Source: Bigelowiella natans CCMP2755
Taxonomy: Eukaryota > Cercozoa > Chlorarachniophyceae
Length of the DNA: 57,500 nt
Reading direction: 5' to 3'
Assembly (NCBI GenBank): GCA_000320545.1
Contig: ADNK01000255.1
Location: 1-57,500 of the forward strand
Under the pieces are notes generated by a model. The model had not been told where the DNA came from and searched no databases. It saw only the letters and a program-made list of their open reading frames with translations. The stretch's first letter is position 1. Each line of letters opens with the position of its first letter. Shown here piece by piece: positions 1-11,398 of this stretch. Position numbers and translations under genes: made by a program.

Positions 1-453
1 CATTAAAAAATCCACGGATCCCATGTAACCCAACTTCGCCCTCGCCCCCGAATCTCGGTTAGGTAAAAAAGAGACCGACACCACACACGATATACTGTGC
101 CCCCCCCGAGTTCGCCCCCCCCCCCCCCCCCATTACGCTGTTTCTATTTTCTCTACAATGTCAACAACATCATCTCTAGCACCTCAATCTCGGCGATTTT
201 GTCGAAGAGACTTGCATAAACAGTGAAAAAGGAGCGCTTGCCTTTACCGAACCCCTTAAAGCACGAGCTGCTAAGGTACTCGTCCACATCCAATTCCTCG
301 AACGCATCGTATCCCTTGCCCATCATCCCCTCCTCTGCATTGATGGATCGAGAAGCAACGGCGGCGACGAATAAAGTCATATTTCTGATGGAACTTCCCT
401 ACAACTCAAACCCCCCTCTCATTTTCACCTTTTGCTTTTGAAATTATCATATT

Positions 454-490
<37 letters not shown>

Positions 491-1117
491 CTATGCGTGC
501 GTGGTCGTCCCACCTGTCGCGCCTTGAGCATCTTTTCCAGCGAGGAAGGATGCCCTATGACTGTCGTACCAGGAGCGCTCCTGTTGCCCACGTGTTTGAG
601 TAGAGTTTGTGTGTTATTATACAGGTAGTAGTGGGGGGGGGGGGGATCTTGCACCTGGGGGTCACTCAGGATATCGTATGCAGCCTGGATCTCTTTGAAC
701 CTATACAGTTCAATAAGTAGGCTGTAAGAAAAATGCTACGCACATTGATTCTACATCGTATCTGTAGAATTCTTTAGGTATTGGGGAAGAGACGACTCAC
801 TTTTCCTCTGCTTCGTCTGCATTGTCAATGTTTTTGTCCGGATGCCATCGCAGCGCCATCTACGCAATATCACCAAAGCTAAGATTACAGCTTGATGCAC
901 ATGAGAAGACGGGGCAATGTGCAAATGTTTCCGTTCGATAAAAGCCGTGTTTAGCAAGTAGTAGGTGCCTTGCGGTATCCTTTCTTGATCTCTGTCTCGC
1001 TGGCCGATCGTTCGATCCCCAAAACCTAAGTTAGAGAGAAGGACCCTTAGAGACGTGGTAGACTCAAAATCAGCCACGAACCTCGTAGAGGCATCGGCGT
1101 GGCCCCTTGGCCTCCAT
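1..1117 (-). CDS. JJJ1/DNAJC21-type J-domain protein, 5' part (runs off the left edge)
   Basis: A ribosome-biogenesis co-chaperone of the yeast Jjj1 / human DNAJC21 type, which in that family stimulates Hsp70 to recycle pre-60S factors. On the minus strand the start ATG is at 1117-1115. Exon 1 ends in the codons for CLYE, exon 2 (1025-969) encodes VLGIERSASETEIKKGYRK, and the next exon (about 860-801) carries the HPD signature in MALRWHPDKN. It continues with KFKEIQAAYDILSDPQ (about 700-660), ERSWYDSHRASFLAGKD (about 570-520), and an exon near 356-190 with DEYLSSSCFKGFGKG and RSFFTVYASLFDKIAEIE. That last block is the linker typical of Jjj1/DNAJC21 (CF/Y-x-G-F/Y followed by an F-x-VY motif), which separates it from generic DnaJ proteins. 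The zinc-finger C-terminus lies outside the window. Exon 2 ends in a GC donor rather than GT. The gene is head-to-head with the glutaredoxin gene. Spliced by eye. Confidence 0.85.
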
Positions 1118-1695
1118 GTTGGAGAGAGATGTCCTTTGGAATTTTCCTCCCTCCCTCCAGACAGACAGACAGAACTAGGAAATAATGCCGATAAAGAATG
1201 TTCTTGCTGGGATTGTGGTAGTAGTCAAAGCTGTCATCATGTAGTAAGTACCGGCTGAGGAGGAGAACGGAGACCCTCCAGAGACTTCGAACCAGCTTCT
1301 TATCTGCTTATTGCTTATTGTAGGACTGCTGTCGCACCTGCGGGAACCCAGTCGAATCACAGGCTGCTGCATGGAGTTTCTTTCTTTCCCATGGTACGAG
1401 TAGAAATGATTGATGGATTGATTGATTCGTAGCCTAAAAAAAAAGCGAAAGTGAAGCAAAAGAAGGAGATGGTGATGATGCCTCAAATATACGATAATTT
1501 CCTTCGATTTCCATGCCAGAACAGCAACAAAATATCTTCAGAACGAAAAGTTCGACCGTCCTTGGAGGAGCGTTGATCTGGATCATATTTTATCGAATAA
1601 ACTTCGTGAAGTGGAGAGGAGCGGCTCCCACAATATAACTGTGGCGGCAACTCCCCAACTCACCACGAGGAGGAGCACGTACGCCTTCGGAAGCA
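1118..1695. promoter_or_regulatory. Head-to-head intergenic region (JJJ1 / glutaredoxin)
   Basis: About 580 bp lie between two divergent start codons, so the region should contain both promoters. It holds a short GACA run near 1160 and TGAT/TTGAT runs near 1405-1425. I see no convincing TATA box or further gene. The promoter role is inferred from position only. Confidence 0.4.
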
Positions 1696-2440
1696 ATGTC
1701 GTCCGTGCGAGTGAGTAACAACGTTCAAATCTATTCCAAAGCCTTATTTCGTTAATCATGGCATTGTCCCCCACTTGTTTAGGCAGCATCCAAGTTCTAC
1801 CTTCCCCTCGCGTTCGCGTCCGGGTTTGGAACTGCTATGATCTTTCGTCGAGCGCTCGGATGGTCACCACACTCACTAAGAAAATAATAGCATACAATGC
1901 TGCAACTGCAAGCTGCCTCTACTTGTATTGCAATCTTTTAGTGGTTATATTGCGCAAAAGGAGCCTGTATGTGGTGGAGAAGGCTCTACCCTCAAAGACG
2001 GATGCTATCATGTCTCAGGCTATCCAAAGGGGGGAAGCTTCGTCTGCACCTGTACGATCACTGCCCGTTCTGCGTTCGCGTCGAGCTCGTTTTAGGTTAT
2101 TATATTCGCCGCCAGGTATCTTCCATTTCGTAAAATTTGCTCTTATTGCCGTGACAGGTCGTTTTAAAATCCCTTACGAGCGAGTAGTCTATGGATACGG
2201 CGATAAAAAAGGTGGTGGAAGAAGACGCAGGCAGAAAGAGAGAAATGATTATGATTGCGATCGTGATGATGATGGTGGTGGTAACGGTGATATTTATGAT
2301 GATGATGATGATGATCGATAAAAAAGGACCTGTGGCGCTGACAGGGAAAAAAGTGCTCCCGGTACGACGCGGCTGAAGAATAACCCGCAGACTTTATTTG
2401 TTTTATGACGACTGCAATGTGATTCCATGTGCACAAAACC

Positions 2441-2514
<74 letters not shown>

Positions 2515-3605
2515 ACTGTAGCTGAGGAAAGCAGTTATGTTGTCCCTTACCCATCTCTTATGAAAGGTGCTAGAGGGCCCCTCTGTCCCTACTGGGAAGG
2601 GAATGAAAGGTGATGATGCCTAAAAGAAAAGGCTCTAGAAGTGCGATTAGAACTTAATCTTTAGTGTCCGACGTGACATTTTATCATCATCATACATACA
2701 TACATATCACGGTTACCATCACCACCATCATCATGATCGCAATAATAATCACTTCTTTCTTTCTGCCTGCGTCTTCTTCCACCATCTTAACAGGCATGCC
2801 GGAGTCCCTGGATATAATTGCCTATCTTACCAGTACCTACGATCTATCTCTGCCATGTGATACAGGACGTAGAGATGTCAGGCAGTGGAAGGAGAAGTTT
2901 GATAAGGTCTTTCAATCCCACACCAACATCTTAAGGAGGAGGAGGAGGAGAAGAAGAAGAAGAAGAAGAAGAAGAAGAAGAAGAAGAAGAAACAAAAGCA
3001 TTGCTCGATCAATGTGATTTTTCCAGACTCGTTATCTCATTTGCCACAACATACCGCCATATTATTAACTGCTGCCATCTTGAGCTTCGTATCGTCTTCT
3101 TCCCACCTCACCTAAAGGTCCGACGACCCTTGCAGCGGCCGCGTCTGCTCCAGATGCCTGTAAAGGTAGTAAGTAAGCAACAAATGTACTGAATGGGGGG
3201 GGGGAACGGGTGTGACAAGTGATGATGAGGGTGAACGACTCCTTCGTATCCCCCGTGATGTAGCCATATACACATGGCAAGAAAATAGTGAAACTTATGA
3301 CTCATCGTCCACAGCCCCATCCAGCTACTTTGCCGCCCAAAGCATTGATTCCCCTGCTCCATTGCTGCCACCGCCCTCGCACTACTGACCAACACCTACC
3401 CTCTGCGACTTAAAAAAAAAAACAAACTTTAGGACTGGGCAACACCGGAAGATAAAAAATACGCACGACAAAAGTACAGCAAGGACGATCCTGAGTACTA
3501 TGAGAAGGCCTTGAAGGCGACACCAGAGCTTCTTTCTGAGGCCTCCCAGCTATTAAAGGACTTGCAGGAACTTATGCAAGGAGGTGATAGTAACAGCAAC
3601 ACTGC

Positions 3606-3677
<72 letters not shown>

Positions 3678-4107
3678 TAGAGAGAGAGAGAGAGAGCAGA
3701 CAGCAACGATGGGATCCTAGAGCACTAGATAGTAGTAGTAGTGGTAGGAGGAGGAGGAGGAAGAAGAAGAGGGTTAGGATGAATCGAAGTGACAATACTG
3801 ATCACCGCACAGCGCCCAAATATGTATATAACATATCGTGCATCCGTCATCAGAAAATTCACTAAATGCGTGGGGCTTCGGTATGGACGACGTAAAGATT
3901 CTCCCAGACCTACGCAACATGACGTGTAAGAATTTAAGTGCATAGCTCACACCTACCTACCTGCTAGTTTGTTGTGCGTTCCTCGTCTTATTCTTCTTGT
4001 TTCACTTCTCAGGTGTGCAAGGCATCGAGTGGCCTGAGAAGATATGGGAATATGTAAGCAAGAATTGTGAAGCTGCCGGCGTCACACTTTATGAAGGCGT
4101 GCCGTGA
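1696..4107 (+). CDS. Glutaredoxin-2-like (GrxB family) thiol oxidoreductase
   Basis: The ATG at 1696 begins a five-codon exon (MSSVR), followed by exons from about 1783 and 1940. The N-terminus has a hydrophobic/basic stretch (KFYLPLAFASGFGTAMIF), a possible targeting or anchor segment. The active site is in LYDHCPFCVR, with the CPFC codons at 2062-2073. This is followed by IPYERVVYGYGDKK, GPVALTGKKVLP and GMPESLDIIAYL (from about 2793). The GKKVLP and MPESLDI blocks are the cis-proline and glutathione-binding region of bacterial Grx2. The helical C-terminal domain is also present: LQRPRLLQMPVK, DWATPEDKKYARQKY, WGFGMDDVKILPDLRNMTC and GIEWPEKIWEYV, ending at TGA 4105-4107. The exon joining VLP to GMPES, and parts between 2930 and 3110, are not resolved. 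Grx2 proteins reduce disulfides and glutathione adducts and have a GST-like fold. Their use of a CPxC site and GST-like C-terminal domain is family knowledge. Confidence 0.85.
2446..2515. repeat. (CT)n(CA)n compound microsatellite
   Basis: About 45 bp of CT dinucleotides run directly into about 25 bp of CA inside a glutaredoxin-gene intron, followed at once by a candidate acceptor (tgtag). Confidence 0.95.
2935..2992. repeat. (GGA)n/(GAA)n purine tract
   Basis: A polypurine trinucleotide tract in an intron of the glutaredoxin gene. It reads through as an arginine run in one frame, but that is not expected to be coding. Confidence 0.9.
3609..3696. repeat. (CT)n-(AT)n-(AG)n self-complementary repeat
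   Basis: CT repeats (about 3609-3640) pass into AT repeats (3641-3674) and then AG repeats (3679-3696). The CT and AG arms are mutually complementary and the AT core is self-complementary, so the intronic transcript could form one long hairpin. Confidence 0.95.
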
Positions 4108-4645
4108 TGATTAACTGACAGCATCTTTGTCGTGCACCGACTTCACAAGCAAACGAATAAACTTCTTATATGCTAGTGTGTATGATAGCTGGAACAAAAA
4201 ACGAAGCCGTCGCGGACCCAGCTAACATGCACATTGATTAACGATTTGACTATATGTGCGCATGCAATGGAGCAAATATTATCAATATTAGAAAAAGTGA
4301 GCGCGTATATCGTGCATGTGTGTTTTCTGATGCATCCAAATTTTATGCAGCCATCAGCGGTGGTCATGCAGATGCTGTGTACAAAGTGCACAATTAATGT
4401 TCCCAGCCTTGATGTTAATTGTGCTTCACACATGATGCATGCATCCTGTATCGTAACGTCTGGCATAGCATCATCGTGGGCACAGTGCCATTTTTGCATT
4501 CGGTGTTATAGCACGCATATCGGCAGGGGTGCACTAATGCACATGACGGCAAATTTTACATGATGAGCCATGAGATTTTTATCAAATCAGTCATTTGTAC
4601 ATGCGTAGTGTTGCAGCCAAGCAAAAGTGAACTGTAACGATACTT
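4108..4645. other. Convergent intergenic island between glutaredoxin and NHL genes
   Basis: The gap between two 3' ends has a composition unlike the flanks. It has no microsatellites and many TGCA/CATG words, for example gatgcatgcatcc near 4435. Reading frames on both strands look like noise. No gene is supported. Confidence 0.7.
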
Positions 4646-6075
4646 CTAACTGCGACTACTTTTCTTCTCATCCTTATCTCGATTACTTCCCATAGCCCCC
4701 ATGAATCCGCCATTGTCGTAGTTATTGCTGTACTGCATGCTCCCAGCTTTACCACTGTCACCACTAGCTCCTGCACCCACTGCGGTTAGAAACTTCCGTT
4801 TTTCGAGATCATACCTAGTCAAGGACATACACTCGACGCTGAGGGTGACGAAGATGATACTAATGTGAAAAGGTTATAATTATAGAGAAGCAGCCACTTC
4901 TAGCTCCCCCTCCCCCCTTGACCGACTTGTTCGTTATAAAACACACCGTGCTGTTAGAATCGTGTCGTCGCCTCGAGCGATGATGTAGATGTCACGCGTT
5001 GTTGAAGGGGATGATGAGGATGTGCATGGTAGGAGCAGAATCGATACAGGGCAGTTCAACTCCTTCTGTGGGCAAAGGGAGGGGGTTGGGTCGAGGAGTA
5101 GTAAGTTGTACTGGCAGCGACAGCTATCATATGTATTGTTGTGTTGTGCTGGTGCTGTACTGCCTGGTTGCCGGAGCCGAGGAGCGTTGACACGGTAGAA
5201 GTCTTCAGGTCAATTTGTCGGACGCTGTGAGAGAAACCGATGATGATCGTTTTGAGGATAACGGTTCTAAAGATTGACTGGGAAAAGAAAAACTTCGATA
5301 CGTATCGATAGAGGAGGAGGAAGAGAAGTTCGGATGTCTATGGTTGAAATGCTGCCATGCATCATTTGAACTCTATGACAAAGAAGTTGATAGTGAGTGC
5401 AACTAGAGGAAAAAGAAGAAAAAGAAGAAGATGATGATGAAGAAGAAGAAGGAGAAGAAGACCGGTGATTTGCGAGATCGGCGACCAGCAGCTCGTTCGC
5501 ATCCTCGCTATGAGTGGGGATGTAGGAAGAATGAGAAGAAGAAAAGGAGGACAAAGATGGAGAATTAGAAGAAGAATACAGAGAAATTGCAGCATAAAAT
5601 TGTGCAGCGCAAGCAACGGATACAAAGATCAACTGTTGGTTGTGGTCAAGCATTTAGAAAGATTCACAAGTGCCCCCCCCAAAGGGTGAGCAATCGTGGT
5701 GATTGGACGATGATTTCTTCTTCGTCTTCTTCTTCTTCTTCTTTGCCTCACTCGAGCCATTGGGTTGAGTAGGGGTTGTTGAATAAAGCCTTTGATCCAG
5801 CACCGTCCTTGAATCCTGAGATACAGGGAAGCGTGTGTGCGTTTGTGCGCCCCTTGCATTATGCAATGATTTTGCTATGATACACGAGAAGGGAAGTGGT
5901 TGCAGAAATCAAGCAAAACCTTCAAACAACACCTGATTTTTGAGGCACGCCTGCTAGCGTCTCGACCCACGTCTTCTGCTCTCTTCCGAGATCATGTATC
6001 CGCCGAATACACTGGCGTCGTCAACAAAATCAGGAAGGAGAAACAAAGAACCATCATCAACCAACGACAACAATA

Positions 6076-6122
<47 letters not shown>

Positions 6123-6615
6123 ATGTATATATGTGAAAATTGCTGTGCGCTCATCTCTGATTCGTTTGGTATAGTGAATGATCTAGACGTTTCTTTGCCG
6201 TTGCATCTCGTCGATGGTGTTCCTCATCGTTACCTGGTTGCCGTGATCGGTTACGATGAGGGAGTCTTCGTCCGCGGATAGAAGGATGTGCGTGGGTCGC
6301 TGGAAGAGTGCCTCGGAGGCTGACAAGCGGTGTGTTAGCGGTAGATGGCAGTAGTAGTGGTAGTACCAGTAAGGAGTAGTATTGTCAAGTAAGAAAATCT
6401 TCGGATACTTCATTCTTATCGTTGCTGGTGGTACTGCTGCTGCTGCTGCTGCTGATGATGATGATAATGATGATGATGATGATACCTTTGCCATCCTTGT
6501 GACCACAGTCTCCTTGATAGGACTTGCTGGACCCTGCAATGGTACTCACCTTCGTAAACACACATTACAGCAGCAACAACAACAACAATTCTAAGCAGCA
6601 GCAGCAGTAGTAGGA

Positions 6616-6651
<36 letters not shown>

Positions 6652-6788
6652 GAAGAAGAAGGTGATGATGATGAAGAAGATGAAGATGATTAACAAGAAG
6701 GAAATGGAGAGGAAGTAAAGATAGGATTGGTAGCTCACACATCGTTTTGATATACACTTACAACTTGTTCTTCTACTACTTCTAGTAT

Positions 6789-6823
<35 letters not shown>

Positions 6824-7089
6824 TATCTACTTTAGAACCGACGATCTTGACGATTCGGTGGTTATCAGTGTCGGTTGCGTAGTATATGGTAGCGCTAATG
6901 ATGATGATGATGATAATGTCAAAGATGGCTACAAAAATGGAAGAATTGCTATCACTATTATGTAGGTGAAGGAGAAAGGTGTAAGGTAGGACAGAATAAT
7001 TTGACACATCACTTACCCGCTAGAGTCTTTCTTCTTACACGTTACTATGCAGTAGCTGAGTCACCGGTATTAGTATAGTGTTTTAGCTA

Positions 7090-7123
<34 letters not shown>

Positions 7124-8931
7124 CATTATTATGTAGTAATGGTAGTAGTAGTAGTAGTAATAGTAGTAGTAGTAGTAGTAGGAGTGTGGTATTTGTTAGG
7201 GTAGTTGGTGTCGTCGTCGTCGTGGTCGTTTTCCACAGAATCAGCAAACGAGGGAGATGGGAAGCGAAATGATATTAAAGTGTTTGATTCACATTCAAAT
7301 AGCAAACACGGCATCATATTTGTTGTCCCCATAAACTCTATTTTATCTTCTTCTCTTCTTTTCACTTTGCTTCTTACGGGTAGCGGAATTGAGCATCAAC
7401 GCCCTAAAGGCAGGAACAACGCAATTTAGATTTAGAGTGCTTGTGTGCACGCACGTGTGTGTATGTGTGTGTGTGTGTGTGTTTGTGTGTTGTTCTCCCT
7501 TTTGAAAAAGGAAACAGTGATTGGTAGCTCTCTCAAAAGATTCTCTAGAACGCAAATATAAGCCTAGTTCCTTTCCTTCTCTCCACCCCCCCTTTCGATC
7601 CTTCACGCTTATGCACACGCTCGCACCCTTTTCCCATTTGCACAGCCCTCCTCCGAGCCTGCGAGGATCTCGGCCTGTGTCAATGCAGCGGGGTTCAGCC
7701 ATGGAGAAACATCGGTAGTAGGCTATATCGTTCTTTGTACATCATGGCTTTGGTAGGGTGGTGTTGTGCAAGCCCATGTTCACAGTTAACATCCCAGCCA
7801 CCTCAACTATTATCAAGTGCCTCACCTCATATGATGCTCCCTCGGATACCTTTTTGGCTCGAATCAACCTGAAAGGTGACATAGCCAGTAATGATCATAA
7901 TCATCATTCGTTACCGCACGCCGCCATCTCCCTGGCTCTCTCGATGGTGTAAATGTATCTAAGAGCAGATTCACAGTCCCTAGCATGCATGCTAGAAGTC
8001 TCTCTTATTACACCTGTGATTATCAGTGTCCGGGATGAGAATATCTCCCGTACTGGGATCGATGGATACCCCATGCGGCCGACAGAGCTTGGAGGGAGGG
8101 GGAGGCCCATAGCTCTTCTTCAATGAATGGCCATTGGCGATCGAAAACCCAATTTTAGCAACATAAAGTACGACGACAACAAGGTTCGTGTTGTCAGCAG
8201 AGGTGTAAAACCTTCTTGGAAATGAACCTCTTCATCACCATCATCATCATCATCATTATTATCTCTCCTTATTGTAATTATCTGAGCATTTCTTTCTCAC
8301 TATGAATACTACGCCGCCACTATATAAGGTGCTCAATGCTCCAGGATTACTCTCTGCTGCTCTTTCTCGTCCATCTTGCCGAACGCAGTAGAAACAACCC
8401 CATTCGCGAGTGATATCTGCACCACAACGTGACGACCCCAAAATTGCAAATCATGCCGTCAAAAGAGAACGCTAACCACAAAAATGCTTTTTGTGTGAAA
8501 AGATAGTTGGATGCTTCAGTCTATCAGCATCAGCCACCTCTCGTATCCGGTGGTTCTTATCGTCGGCCACAAATATTGACTGGCCATCAGGGCTGAGGAG
8601 GAAAAGTTCAGAGTTTATAACTCGAAGAGCGCGCGCACACATCACACGCCAGAGACGAGAGCGGGGAAACAACCTGATAGCGAGTCCAAATGGAGCGTTG
8701 AAGCTTGCCGAAAGTCGGTCCCCATCCTTGGACCTCGACTCCACATTGTCTACTTGTTGGTCCCAGCATATACACGACAACAAAATCTCTTATCCTTTGC
8801 ATTTGACGGGATATGGGAAGAGGGGGGGACGCACCGGCACCCGCGAAGACTGTGAGCTGGTTCTCCATCATGTGATCGTCTTTTTCTTCTCTCCTGATTC
8901 GATGGATTATTGGAGATCCTATGTAGAACAT
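4646..8931 (-). CDS. NHL-repeat beta-propeller protein
   Basis: Many short minus-strand exons spell NHL units. From the 5' side: ENQLTVFAGAG (about 8860-8830); DGDRLSASFNAPFGLAI (about 8745-8693); SPDGQSIFVADDKNHRIRE (about 8610-8555); FYTSADNTNLVVV followed by RPHGVSIDPSTGDILIPDTDNH (8210-8014); LIRAKKVSEGASYE; AEILAGSEEGCANGKR; GVDAQFRYP; ATIYYATDTDNHRIVKIVGSK (about 6890-6832); GDCGHKDGK; FQRPTHILLSADEDSLIVTD (about 6290-6235); TWVETLAGVPQKS; GFKDGAGSKALFNNPYSTQW (about 5822-5765); DANELLVADLANHR (ends 5463); and TSTVSTLLGSG (about 5200). The final exon ends at 4646. The recurring order LAG - DG - F..P.G - NHR marks about five or six blades. NHL propellers usually bind proteins or RNA, and no enzymatic residues are evident. 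The start at 8931 is the first in-frame ATG; 8871 is an alternative. Linker exons are incomplete, and 5' exons further upstream cannot be excluded. Confidence 0.8.
6082..6119. repeat. (TA)n microsatellite
   Basis: A perfect TA run of about 38 bp inside an intron of the NHL-repeat gene. Confidence 0.95.
6600..7190. repeat. Cluster of trinucleotide repeats (GAT, GAA, ACT, TTA, GTA)
   Basis: Runs of GAT and GAA (about 6615-6690), ACT (about 6785-6822), GAT (6899-6915), ATT (7090-7125) and GTA (7141-7181) sit in introns of the NHL gene. The long Asp, His, Val or Tyr strings they encode in other frames are artefacts. Confidence 0.9.
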
Positions 8932-10133
8932 TATTCCCCCTTCGTTTTAGCACTGCGACAATAACATGCCAGTGCAATTACCGGTACTAGATTATTAGTA
9001 AAATTAGTTGTAGCAGAAAACTTGAAGCACCGGACGAGCATCTCACTTGTTCCAGCGTTCGTGTGAGGTTGTTGCCTAGTTGCGCGTGGCGTTGCTTGGA
9101 ATTCAAACATCCAAGTAGCTGCGGTCAGGTTGGCAGTTTGTTGAGAATGTGAATTCCAATCACGTTGATTTGGTCAAATGTTTGATCACATGCATGCAGC
9201 ACGAGACCTCAAGGTCTGTCTGTCAGGTGCAGTCTTGCACCCGCAGGCCTCACTGGCCTGGCATTCACACTTCGAGCCTGCATCGCGACACATCGGGCAT
9301 CTCAGGGTGTGACAACCCCTTCTAGCCTTCCCTTGTCGCTGGTGACTTGTGGCTTTGCTAGTTTGCACCTTGCACACCGTGACGTGTGCAACAGGAACTT
9401 CTGCAACGCATCGATGCGATCGTCGATCTGCAACAGATCAACAAGCACAGCAAGACACCTGTACATGCGCGCATGCACGTTGCACGTGCCCGCGCAAATG
9501 ACAATGAGCTGTCAGCATCGCTAGATCGGCCGGCTCCAGAGCTGACTGCGCATTGGCATTCTCGTCTGGTGGTCACCGCGTGCGTCACATTCTGGCATTG
9601 GGCCAGTGACGTACATGCATGGTTGATGGGGCTGCCTAGCTGCGCGCATCACGTTGATGAGAACAAATCTAGAAATGTGCACACCAGCACAGCTAGAAAG
9701 CCGCAACACTCTAGCACTAGGAAGTGCAAATGTGTCTGTGATCACGTGCATTGATGATGTCGCACTGTTCATTCTAGCATTGCACAGCCCATCATGTTCT
9801 GGTGTCACGTTGTTCGATTGCGCGTTCGATCGTGTCACATGCATGCAACATCATTTCATGTAATGCATCTTGCGTCATTGGGCGCGCACGTGCTGCTCAA
9901 TTTGTGCCATGGCGCTAGCTAGCTGGCTAGCTCGATCATGCAAGCAAAGAAGGGTTTCCATTGCCACCGATTGAAATTGCATTTTGTTTGCCTACTCAGT
10001 GAACTAAGTATGTGTCTTTTCATTCATCATCAGTGTGCATGGACCTACATTCTTTGACCTATTGATGTGCACGCGAATTTCGGAGAGTGCGGCTCTGGGG
10101 GCACACTAAAAAAATAGTTTTTTTCTAAGAAAA
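8932..10133. other. Non-coding island between the NHL gene 5' side and the next gene's 3' end
   Basis: About 1.2 kb with the same CATG/TGCA/GCTAGC-rich texture as the convergent gaps. Examples are cacatgcatgcagc near 9188, catgcgcgcatgcacgttgcacgtg near 9463, and gcgctagctagctggctagctcg near 9911. No long microsatellite is present. The cysteine-rich open frames here lack homology I can recognise and have no splice-supported continuation. The promoter of the NHL gene should lie at the left end. A hidden + strand gene would restore strand alternation, but I could not support one. Confidence 0.6.
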
Positions 10134-11075
10134 TTAATGTGCCCGTTTAGATACCGCTGTTGTTGAAGATGTCTTATTTTTGTCATTGTCATCATTTTTC
10201 GTCGCATGTTTTTCATTGTTGCATTCCTTCTCAGTGGTCGTTGCCTTTGCACTCATCTCCTTCATTGTTTGTGCTAAGTCTTCTTCGTCAATCCCTAAGT
10301 CTCCAGTACACATTTGGAATATCGCATCCTGATCACGATGTTATGTTAAAGCAAACGAAACAAGAAAGACAAGATAGAAGCGAGTAGGCACAACCTCAGT
10401 ATGCGCCATGCTTGCGAACAGCTTCTGCAATTCCCTGGTCTGATTAGCAACACTCCCACCTTTCTCCTCCTCTCCCTCTATCGATAGTTTCTCGAGAGCT
10501 TTAATCTGACATGGAGTTTATATGGTGATTTAGCGTGTAGCGAAGTGAAATCGAAGCTGTAGCTCCTCCACACCTCTTTCTCCATCTCATCGAATAATTC
10601 TTCGCTACGCTTCTTTTTGTCAATCCCTTCCCCGTCGGCATTGGATTGCACTCGGGTGCCCCTTTCGCCATCTACCTCGGGTGAGTTCTCCTGTGAGTAA
10701 AATTGGTGCAACACCAGGGGGCGAGGAAGAGAATCGAAAAGATCATATCTCTATCTGACTCAATCTATATCATGACTTGTTGATTATACGCGTCCCAATA
10801 TTCTCTGCCTTCTCCCTAAACATTGACTATCTACGATGGCGTTCACCATCGTTTGGTCCAATCCTCGCCCTCAGTTTCCTTTGGAGAATGGACCACCGGA
10901 CTCTTGATGCTGGCGACAACGTAAATTTATTGTCGTACTATCTCATAAGTCGAACAAAGTTACCGGTAAAGTTTGTATTTTTTGAAGATGCTGTGACAAT
11001 CGGACTTATCGTAGTTCCGAAAACATCGGGACTTTTGTGATTCTGAGAAACAGCCTGCGAAGGAAGTTCAGACAT
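10134..11075 (-). CDS. Hypothetical acidic, partly helical protein
   Basis: I do not recognise this family. The ATG is at 11075-11073 (MSELPSQAVSQNHKSPDVFG) and exon 1 runs to about 10975. A short exon near 10895-10840 follows. A 10690-10570 exon contains NADGEGIDKKKRSEELFDEM. The next, about 10508-10398, contains IKALEKLSIEGEEEKG and TRELQKLFASMAHTE. The last exon (about 10331-10134) reads DAIFQMCTGDLGIDEEDLAQ, then an Asn/Asp/Lys-rich tail ending KRAH and TAA at 10136-10134. The exon joins keep frame with GT-AG borders. The composition is hydrophilic with amphipathic helices, and there is no membrane segment. It is head-to-head with the LRR gene. Exon 2 could be read in either of two frames, so its phase is uncertain. 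Confidence 0.6.
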
Positions 11076-11398
11076 CGCAAAGAGGGCAGATCGAGGATGA
11101 GGGGGGCATGTGTTTTTTCTGATTTTTCTGATTATTCTCTTGTGTCTGCAAGTGTTTTCACGTAGTTCTAGGTGAACGACGAGAAAGCTTGCAAATAGAA
11201 TAGGCACAAATGTCCTACGATTCGATCAAGCGACATCGATGCTATAACTGACTTGATGACAAGAAACGGCAAGATGGGTTTCCATGATCGTGGTGAACTT
11301 CATTCATCATGACAGCTAAAGCGTAATAAGACGGAACTGCGAGTGGTAGGCAGAAGAGGTGGAGACATGAGTTAGAGTACGGGCACGTGGGTTAGAAT
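11076..11398. promoter_or_regulatory. Head-to-head intergenic region (unknown acidic protein / LRR gene)
   Basis: A 323-bp gap between divergent starts. Its right end carries a 20-bp-spaced direct repeat (11371-11386 and 11391-11406) whose second copy contains the LRR gene's ATG. Promoter function is inferred from position. Confidence 0.4.

Noticed and set aside
2941-3000. Poly-arginine stretch following FDKVFQSH in the glutaredoxin gene
   Set aside because: It is the read-through of an intronic GGA/GAA repeat. The family has no such run and downstream exons resume the expected domain.
6416-7365. Long His, Leu, Val or Asp/Thr-rich reading frames over the trinucleotide repeat cluster
   Set aside because: They are translations of simple repeats in introns of the NHL gene, and the spliced blade exons pass between them.
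9186-9863. Cysteine-rich open frames on both strands (for example minus 9377-9186)
   Set aside because: Short, overlapping on both strands and without splice partners or a recognisable motif. The cysteines come from the TGCA-rich base composition.
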